64,000 nt of DNA from Dromaius novaehollandiae (Eukaryota > Chordata > Aves > Casuariiformes > Dromaiidae), in contig NC_088112.1 in the NCBI RefSeq assembly GCF_036370855.1, positions 19,894,469-19,958,468 of the forward strand, in the 5' to 3' direction. The stretch's first letter is position 1, and the number at the start of each line of letters is the position of its first letter. Under the pieces are notes generated by a model that was not told the origin of the DNA, did not search any database, and worked only from the letters and a program-made list of their open reading frames with translations. This document shows, piece by piece, positions 37,300 to 64,000 of this stretch. Made by a program: the position numbers and the translations under genes.

Positions 37300-40200
37300 A
37301 AAATAAATCAAAATTGTGTGTCCTCTATATTTGAAATACCGTAACGGGTTAAGGACGTTCAGGAAAGCTGATTAAAACATCCTCGTTTTTCCATTGCTTC
37401 GTCTGGATGAGAAGTGGAAGAGTCTGATGAATTCTGCCCCCAAAAAAGCAATAGGACACACACTGCAGTTCACTATAGAAGAACTGGGCTGTATTACAAT
37501 AATGTGTTAGGTTAGTTCTCTTTTACCGTGGACTTTGCACTAAGGACAGCAGCCATTTCTCAAATTTGGCTGTGAATGATTTGCGTGCACGTACCATTAG
37601 GCACTGGAGCCTTACAGCACCAGCTGCAAAGAAATACTGTTAATCATTAAATATTTTAGCCTACCCTATTTATTCCATGTATATTCTAAAGAGTTCAAGA
37701 GTGAAGATCTTGCTATGGGTCTTCAGCATATAAACAAGGCCATGCTTGCAGTTCTGTGAGAGAGTGAACAGCAATTTCAGCTCAGTATTTTCAAGGCAAT
37801 CCCACAGAAAGTGGCGGTCTAGGTGCCCAGCCCTTTCCAAGAGCTGGCCTTGTATCATGAAGATCAGTTTTAGTGAAACAGTCTGATCGTATAGGCTTTA
37901 AAATGCTATGACCAACAGGTTTTTTGTCTACATTTGTTAATGATGATAACGGCAACTGTGCCGCAGTGTGTTCAGCCAAACCTTCCTGCCTGCTGTTAGC
38001 ACCCTTGGGCCACTGACAGTCTCTAGCGTAGATGCCTTCAAATCACAGGTTCTAAATTTACATATAAATCCTTAAATGACTAACCTATCCAAGAGAGTAG
38101 AATGAGATGTTCTCTTTCATTCAAATGAGGTTTTAAAATACAAAAGCAAGAAAGATCAGACAAAAAAGAACCAGCAGCTTCTGCAAGCGTCTAATTCTGT
38201 TTTTCCAAATATTTTCCTCTCCCACTGTTACCGAGGGACGTGCCTGCTGTACTCCAACCCTGTGATACTGCATTTCTACAATACTTGGAGCTCTGCAGGC
38301 CGAAAATTGCTGTGTAAAAGTGAAACATCCTGCCAAGATTATGGTTTGTTTTTTTGCCAGTGTTTCCTAATGCATGCAGGACTCCTCACTTCCAATATAA
38401 GAAAGCAGTGGGAAAAAGCAGCATTTATTTAGCTTAATTTAGCAAATGATCTAGTATGAACTTCATCTTCCTGGCTTGCTGTTTTTAATACTCATTGGAA
38501 ATGCCACTTCAAATCAAAAGCAGTAGAGTTCGAGTACCTTTTTGGTATCCTGTTATTTTCCTTTTAATATCTAAGAGCAGAAGGTGATGGAGGTCAGGCC
38601 ATGCTCAAGCTCATTTAGCTAGAAGCAATTGAGATCTCAACAGAATGCAGAAACAGGCAAATAATTCACACAGCGAACTTGCAGTTTGAAGCACGGAAAG
38701 GTTCAGTCCCTGTGAGCCGGGAAGCCTAAATCGGCCTATTGTTAAGGCTGTCTGGGAGGCCGGCAGAGCACGGTCGAAAGCTCTGACCTTCGAGCTGGAA
38801 GTGGGCTTGTGACTACGCTGTGCTTGTGCGACTGCTCTGTGTTGGGCTGTAGGCAAACTAATTCCAGATGAGTCAACTCTGGTGCCCGCAGTGCTCAAAT
38901 ATTAATCTGGTAGCAACAGGGTCTGGCTTCCTAGTCTGCACACAGCGCAAATAAAAACAGCAACCAAACAAAAGATAAATTTGTCTATTGCTGTCTTGAT
39001 TTGTGAAAACTCCCCAGAACCAGAAGCAAGAACAGTATTCAGACTGTGAATTTGCTCCCCCCTTCTTTATCTAAAGGACTGTTCTCACTAGCAATAGCAG
39101 ATCATCAGATCAATTATCCGCAAGGTAGAGGATGCGATAGCGTGCTTCCCCTTCCTGCACCCTGGGGATGAAATGTCCTTCTCCCCACAGCCTCACCTGG
39201 TACCGCAGTTCTTGTGCAGTCCTCACTGATGGATCCCAGTCACCGAGCAAAGCAAGGGCCTGAGCGGATGCCTCCCTCCTGCTGCCCCGCTGCTGGCGGA
39301 CAGGCACGGGGGAGCGTCGCGCCAGGCCTCCGCTACGGCAGACGCTGAGCAAGCGGTGACAACTCAGCACCATAACTGCCATGGCGACACCGTATCTGTT
39401 TAACAATAAATTATTCAAAATGATCATTTCAAAAAACACACTTCCTTGCTAACATACACGAGCAGAGGAAGCCAATATTTTGGTGAAGATTAAGGATTTC
39501 AGTTACGTGCCTAGCCGGGAGACGTGTTAATTTTAGAAGTTGCTTGATGGTATTTATTGTTCTAAGAAACACGTTTGTGATGATAAACTTCATTCTTAGA
39601 ATGGTCAAAATATAAAACGAGAATATATATATATATTCTTACATGTAAGAATCATATGCCCCCTCTGTAGTTGGTTATTAATAATTTCTTAGCTCACTAG
39701 CACTACTTATTTCTGAGATACTAATTAATCTACCTCTGCTTATGCTGCTCAGCTTGACAAATTTGAATCTTTCGGCTTGAATAAAGAAAAATCTTTAAAT
39801 CTGTTTCAAATGAGAATTCTCAGAGAAGCAACATTTGGGTGGCAATCACTCAGAGTAATGGTCATTTATTTAAAAACAATTGTTTCCATTGTAGCTAAAA
39901 AAATAGGAAAACAAATCTTCTTGTCAAGGATTGTATAAATATTTTACAAAATGTACATTTTGGGACAAATTTGAGTCCAGCTGTGTGCCTTTTATCTTTA
40001 CATTTTTAGGTTGTTCTCCGCCTCTACTCCCCCCATATGACTGCAGTTAGCTGGAAGCCAGAATTTCTTCTGCAAACGCCCGAGCTCTAAGAACACAAAC
40101 TTGTTTAAGCTGAGACCATATTTGGAAGAGATCTGGGTCAAGAAAAATAATCAAAAGGAAAGTGCATTCCTCGCGTGTCACGTGGCGAGATCAGAATGTG

Positions 40201-43200
40201 CGCACACACATCCCTGTCCTCGGGATCAGATAAAGCAAGCGACTGCGCCCAGCTTGCACAAAGCACTCGGGGCTAGCAGAATTGCGGCAAGGGCTGGTTT
40301 TGCACTAACATTCATGCTGAGAAGAACTTCAGTTTATTATGGGCCTATTAAAAAAGCATTTGGGTTAATTTAAAAAGGGCTTTCTGAACAGAGGTGCACA
40401 GCAACATACCATTGATACATGTTACCATGGCAGAAAATGAAGCACTCTGGCAACCTGCATAGGCACCGTTCTTGCAGCTGTACAGGCCTGTCAATACTAT
40501 GTCAATAGTTTTACTGAAGTAACAGGGATTTCTCATGAATGCAAATATGTTTGAAGGACTGAAATAGTGAAGTGCACTCTTTCCCTAAGAATGCAGCAGT
40601 CCTTTTCCTATTGTTTTAGGAAGATCCCACACCCAGCCTTTGGTATTTGCTTTATAGTGGGTTATTACAAGTGCAGATTTTTAGCAAGCAAAGCATTGCT
40701 CAAAAATCACTTTTTTTTGGCTTCCAGTTGGGAAATTTGGGGTGAGAAATGCTCCTAACACTTAGAACCTCAGAAGCTTTTATTCAATTAGTAGCCAAAT
40801 GCACATTAAATAAGACTGCACACCTTTAATTGAACAGTTATGGAACATGCTTTGCCTATGATCTACGCTCATTACATTTTGGTTACAACTTCTATAAGCA
40901 TAAAGATGATGAACTTTATAAGCATAAAGAGTAACATGTAAAATCTGCCTGTTTAACCATGCAAGGGATGGCAATATAGTTAGAGTAGTATAAAAGTCTC
41001 AACCACGCTCACACGCACGTTCTGTCTTGCGATTTTTTTCCCCCATGCACTCCAGAATGTGGCATTTTGTCCCCATTTCTCTTCTGTTTTTCTGGCCAAC
41101 ACATAGAGCAAAGCTCTGCCCGTTTGCCCACTTCGGTGTGCAGAGAGCAGCTTGACAGGCTACATCACCTCTCTCCCAGAGCAGGCAGGTGGCCACCGTA
41201 GCGATGTAAGGGACATTTTTACCAGCCCCTGCACACCCTGTGGAGCAATTAGCACGTGTGCATACCACGTCAGTCATGGCAGATAGGAACCCATTACAAT
41301 TTGGTGATGAACGTCACTATTTGAATCTTCAGGGTACCGATCGCACTGAGAGACTATTAAGTCTTTTGAACAAGGGATCCAGTAGGGCTGCGCTAAGGGT
41401 CTTGCTCTCCTCCTCCCACCAGCCTGCTTCCCCAGCCCCTCACTGACGTGAGCTTTGCGGGGCCAGGACTTCAGGCTGCTGTGGAGCGGCCTTGGAAAAC
41501 CATGCGCCGGGATCCCCTTCTGCTCCCAGCATTCGCCATCACTTCCAGACTCGCAGGCCTTCAGGGAAGGGGCAGCTGCCAGGGGAAGGGCAAGGGCAGC
41601 GCTGCCACACTATCCGTATATCACCCCTCAGTTACGAATCTGCCAACTGCATGATACCAACACATTGGCAGATGTAAGCAAAAACTAGTTCATGATCCAA
41701 CATCAACTACTTTCACTGATCTACCCAAAATACCACTGTTCACTCAAGCACTGAAAACATAAGCCAATCTAGAAGCTGAGAGCATATCTCCTTGGGCAGG
41801 TAACGGAACGAGCTCTGCTTATTACAGTGTGCTTAAAAAAACCAAACCAACCAACCCACCCATCCCCAGCATCCCTGTGCTCTTCCAACATCTGGTGACA
41901 GGCAGATTCTCAGGAAAGCAGCCCATCTGCAACGTTTATAAAGAGCTTATCTATATTCATTAACACAATTGGAAGGAACTAAATATAACATTTTTCATTA
42001 CTTAATTGTATCTTCTCCCAACTTTTATTCTCATCATGTTTCTACTATTTTTTGCCTTGTGTATTTGTTAATTTGAGAGAGTTTCTCTTCTGGCTTATAT
42101 GTATTTGGCTCCTGTTTTAACGTTTTAACACCTGCACTGCGACTTTCTTTGCAGCAGCTGCTTATTAACTGAGTCTCAAGCATCTGACTGCATTTCTCGT
42201 AGAAAATGACAAGCACTCGGATAGGTATTGTACACATTTCCCTACTCCAAAAAGTACAAGGTTAGCTGTCATAGGAAAAAAATACAGAAGCAATGTAAGA
42301 AGTACAGAAAACAGATGAGTTATTCAGAAAGACAGTTTCTGAAAAATACACATTGAAATTATTTTTATTTTTGTTGGAATTTAAAAAACATAGGAATATT
42401 GACATTGCATTTAAAAACCCCAGGAAGTTGAAGATTATACATCGTTTCATCTCTGAAATCCAACAGTGCAAAGCTGGAAATCACAAAAATGTCTCCATCA
42501 TGCTTTTTTTTTTTTTCTTAAAGGAGTTACCAATATATATATATGAACATTTTGAAACAAGGTTTCTGAAGAAATGTCAGACTGTCCAAACTTGAAAGTG
42601 CTCCTCACTAAATACATCAAAATCTGTCATTATTCTGGGGGACACTGCCAAAATTCAACAAACAAGTTGTAGGAAACACATCAAAAACCAGTTTTAATAG
42701 AAGGAAACCTAATGTATTTAAAGGGAACCATAGATTTTTAATTTGAGATATTTTTGAATTTTAAGATACGTTATTGTGTGCTTCTTCTCATTCTGCTCAA
42801 TGACTTATTTTATTTGTATTAACATTGGCAAGTACTATATTAAGAGGTTTTCTTACTCTAAATGTAAACTGTTAAGTTGGTATGATCATTACTTTCCTTT
42901 CCTGTACTGAAAATAAGGTACGCTGACATTAGAGTAAGACAGTTGTATGCAAACAGAAATGACCAGAAGTTTAGAAATAGAAGTTGTGAATTTGTACAGC
43001 TATGATGCAGGTCGTATGATTTGTCTTCACGAGAGTTAAAGCAGTATATACACAGCTATTTTAAAATGACACATTTCTTCTCAATGTGTCAGGTAAGAAA
43101 AGCTTTCTACAAAAGTCCTTTTGAAGGTCATCATCTTGAAAGTCTCGCAGCTGCTTGAATGAGACGATTCAAACTGCTACTGCTTAGGCCCCAGATAAGT

Positions 43201-43984
43201 ACAGACACAGGAAAGTTAAATATCTAGAATAAGAAGTGTTTATCACGAATACCAATGGTTTCATGGGGATGAAACCTCAAAAAAGGAACGGTCTTGCCTG
43301 TCCCAGTAACGTGGTAGCTTATTGACTGCAATGATAGTCAATATCTGTGGAACCGACTCATAAATATTATTACTCAATTTTACCTAAAGCCATGTCCTAA
43401 CAGTAATAAAGACAATCCTGGGGGAAATCACATTAAATGTATATATAAGAACACTATAAAAATTGACAAAGTCATATTTCATTACAAAAGAGGTTTCTCT
43501 TTTTTTCTGAGTATTTCTTTTTAAACTAAACAGGCTTTCAATCTTATGTCAGAGAATGAGGAAAAAAATCAAATCCTAAAATTCTGATGTTTAGAAAAAA
43601 AAGAAAAGTATTTTCATACTACAAAATATTTCACTTTACAAAAAATCCAAAGATTTATTCTATTACCTGGATGATAAAGATAAAATGGGAAATGAGAGGG
43701 ATGAAAAGATCTCAAAACTAGATCTCAAGTATTTTTGGATAAAATTCTCTACTCTGATCACTGCAGGACTCTCTGACCTTAATGAGGTGCTTGGACCGGG
43801 AATGAATGTATGTGGAACCAGCCAGAGAGATGCTATGGATCAGAAGAAAATCCTGCCTTTATTTTGGTGTTTTATCGTTATTCCAGTATAAAGTGTTATG
43901 ATGTAAATCATCCCCACAGTATGAAGCAGGTACATTCTAACAATTTCCAACACAAATCCCAACACTGTTTAATTTACTTAACAG
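37300..43984. other. Intergenic between C5orf24 and DDX46
   Basis: About 6.7 kb of AT-rich DNA. One moderately GC-rich minus-strand open frame (39110-39439) ends beside a donor-like site. An AT dinucleotide run lies at 39623-39636 and a short T run at 42506-42517. No known gene or RNA is recognised. Confidence 0.55.
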
Positions 43985-44279
43985 TATAGTCTGTCAGGAA
44001 AATTAAAATCTGTTTTATTTGATATTCTTCATGGTGAAAGGTATATAAACTACACTTTTAAATTAAATCATGCTCTGCCAAAACTGGTCTGCTTTAAGAC
44101 TGCTAACCTTAGTGGAGAGAATTAAGATGTCTCAGCAAGTATCAATTTTGTGTTAAAAAAATGTCCGCAAGACAAAATAAAAAAATTCTTAATTTACAAT
44201 AAGCAGTGTAAACAGCAAAAACAACAGAAGCCACAAAGTTTCACACACCAGCCGCTGGCAGACAGATTACTCCAAATAC
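43985..44279 (-). other. DDX46: DDX46 3' UTR with candidate poly(A) signal
   Basis: After the stop codon, an AATAAA on the minus strand lies at 44014-44019. A GT-rich stretch at about 43945-43970 (reading GTTGGGATTTGTGTTGG) could be the downstream element. The implied 3' UTR is about 260-290 bases. The cleavage site is inferred. Confidence 0.55.
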
Positions 44280-63180
<18,901 letters not shown>

Positions 63181-64000
63181 CTGAAAGGTAAGATCAAAGA
63201 TTTATGTATGCCAGACTTAGAGTGTTCCAGCTTTTCTCGGCAGGATACATATGTGCTGGATAGAAACAATGCTATTAACACCATGAACAGGATTACGTTT
63301 TTTACTATTTTACAACGCACACTTTGCCTCCCAGAGAACCTTTTGATTCCGTGGAAGTATTTCCTATAACTGCCAGAAATGTAAAATCTATTACAACCCA
63401 CTGATGCACATGCTTCAGTTCTGTTCTTCTCATTTCTTTACAGGAGAAGTTGCAGACTTCATTTCCAGAACACTTACAAGTGACACTCTAGTGGTTCTAC
63501 AGTTTATTTTAAACATCCTTGAAGATAGCAGTTAGAAAAGTAGAAAAGAGACACTAAAAAATTCCTGTCTGCTGTATTTCTAGAGAAAGCTGAAGTGATC
63601 TAGCACCTCGCCCTGGAAGTTTGAACATCCCCCTGAGAATCCAGTACTGTCTGAAAGACACAAAATCACATCTTCCTGAAAAAAAGCTACCTATATAACT
63701 CAAATGTAACGTGCAGACTTGCATTAATAAAAAAACCATATATCATAGATTTTATCATCTTTACAGACTTCTAGCTAAAAAAAGAAGAAATAGATGTATC
63801 CAAACCAAACGTGTTAAGTCATGATAATAAATGTAAAATTCACTTTAGCCAATTAAATCTTATTAAGCTTTTTTCATACTCCACTGGGCTGTTTTAATAC
63901 AAACCACATGCTTATTCCAAAAAGACTTTTTATGTCATTCCAACTTCCCCAAATACAATTTCTGGATTGTCGTCAACCTGCTTATTCTTTATACATACTT

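Larger units (their letters stand above)
35600..37300. promoter_or_regulatory. CpG island, probable C5orf24 promoter
   Basis: About 1.7 kb of very high GC and CpG content between AT-rich flanks. It contains repeated GC boxes (GGGCGGGG types, about 36840-36920), a C/G-run minisatellite on the downstream side and MYB-type sites on the upstream side. It is the only GC island between C5orf24 and DDX46. Long open frames across it on both strands are a by-product of GC richness. Confidence 0.8.

Noticed and set aside
35607-37344. Many open frames of 90-193 codons in the C5orf24 island
   Set aside because: Compositional by-product of C/G runs and a minisatellite; the translations are Pro/Gly/Arg low complexity.
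63200-64000. Search for the RS-rich upstream exons of DDX46
   Set aside because: No Arg/Ser repeat coding sequence is seen, so the exon preceding 63180 must be beyond the right edge.

Overview
The window is nuclear DNA from a vertebrate, most likely a bird. The coding exons are interrupted by GT-AG introns and the proteins match vertebrate families. Non-coding DNA is AT-rich with few recognisable transposons, and each gene start is an extremely GC-rich CpG island. Gene order matches human 5q31.1 (DDX46, C5orf24, TXNDC15, PCBD2) read on the reverse strand. All four genes are on the minus strand and point toward position 1. The species call is inference; gene identity and exon structure come from translating exons and checking that splice phases join.

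Layout from high to low coordinates. About 44.0-64.0 kb holds the 3' part of DDX46, the Prp5-type DEAD-box RNA helicase of U2 snRNP. Twenty coding exons join in one continuous frame of 921 codons plus stop; the N-terminal RS-rich exons lie beyond position 64000. About 37.4-43.9 kb is intergenic. A GC-rich island at 35.6-37.3 kb is the probable C5orf24 promoter and non-coding first exon. A 9.8 kb intron separates it from the single C5orf24 coding exon (26367-26936), which is followed by a long 3' UTR reaching to about 22.2 kb. About 17.2-22.2 kb is intergenic with one candidate MIR fossil. TXNDC15 occupies 13.3-17.1 kb with five coding exons, complete. PCBD2 starts in a CpG island at 11.9-12.2 kb. 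Its exons 1 and 2 are present, and the remaining exons lie beyond the left edge.

The four genes are not functionally linked. DDX46 acts in pre-mRNA splicing, C5orf24 is a conserved vertebrate protein of unknown function with GRP repeats, TXNDC15 is a membrane thioredoxin-like protein tied to cilia, and PCBD2 is pterin carbinolamine dehydratase 2 / DCoH2.

I see no previously undescribed system. The points most worth checking are a GC-AG intron in DDX46, a perfect TISU/YY1 element that could give TXNDC15 a 49-residue N-terminal extension, two possible PCBD2 starts, a 240-260 bp sequence present twice in DDX46 introns, and a cluster of MYB-type sites plus a GC-rich minisatellite in the C5orf24 island.
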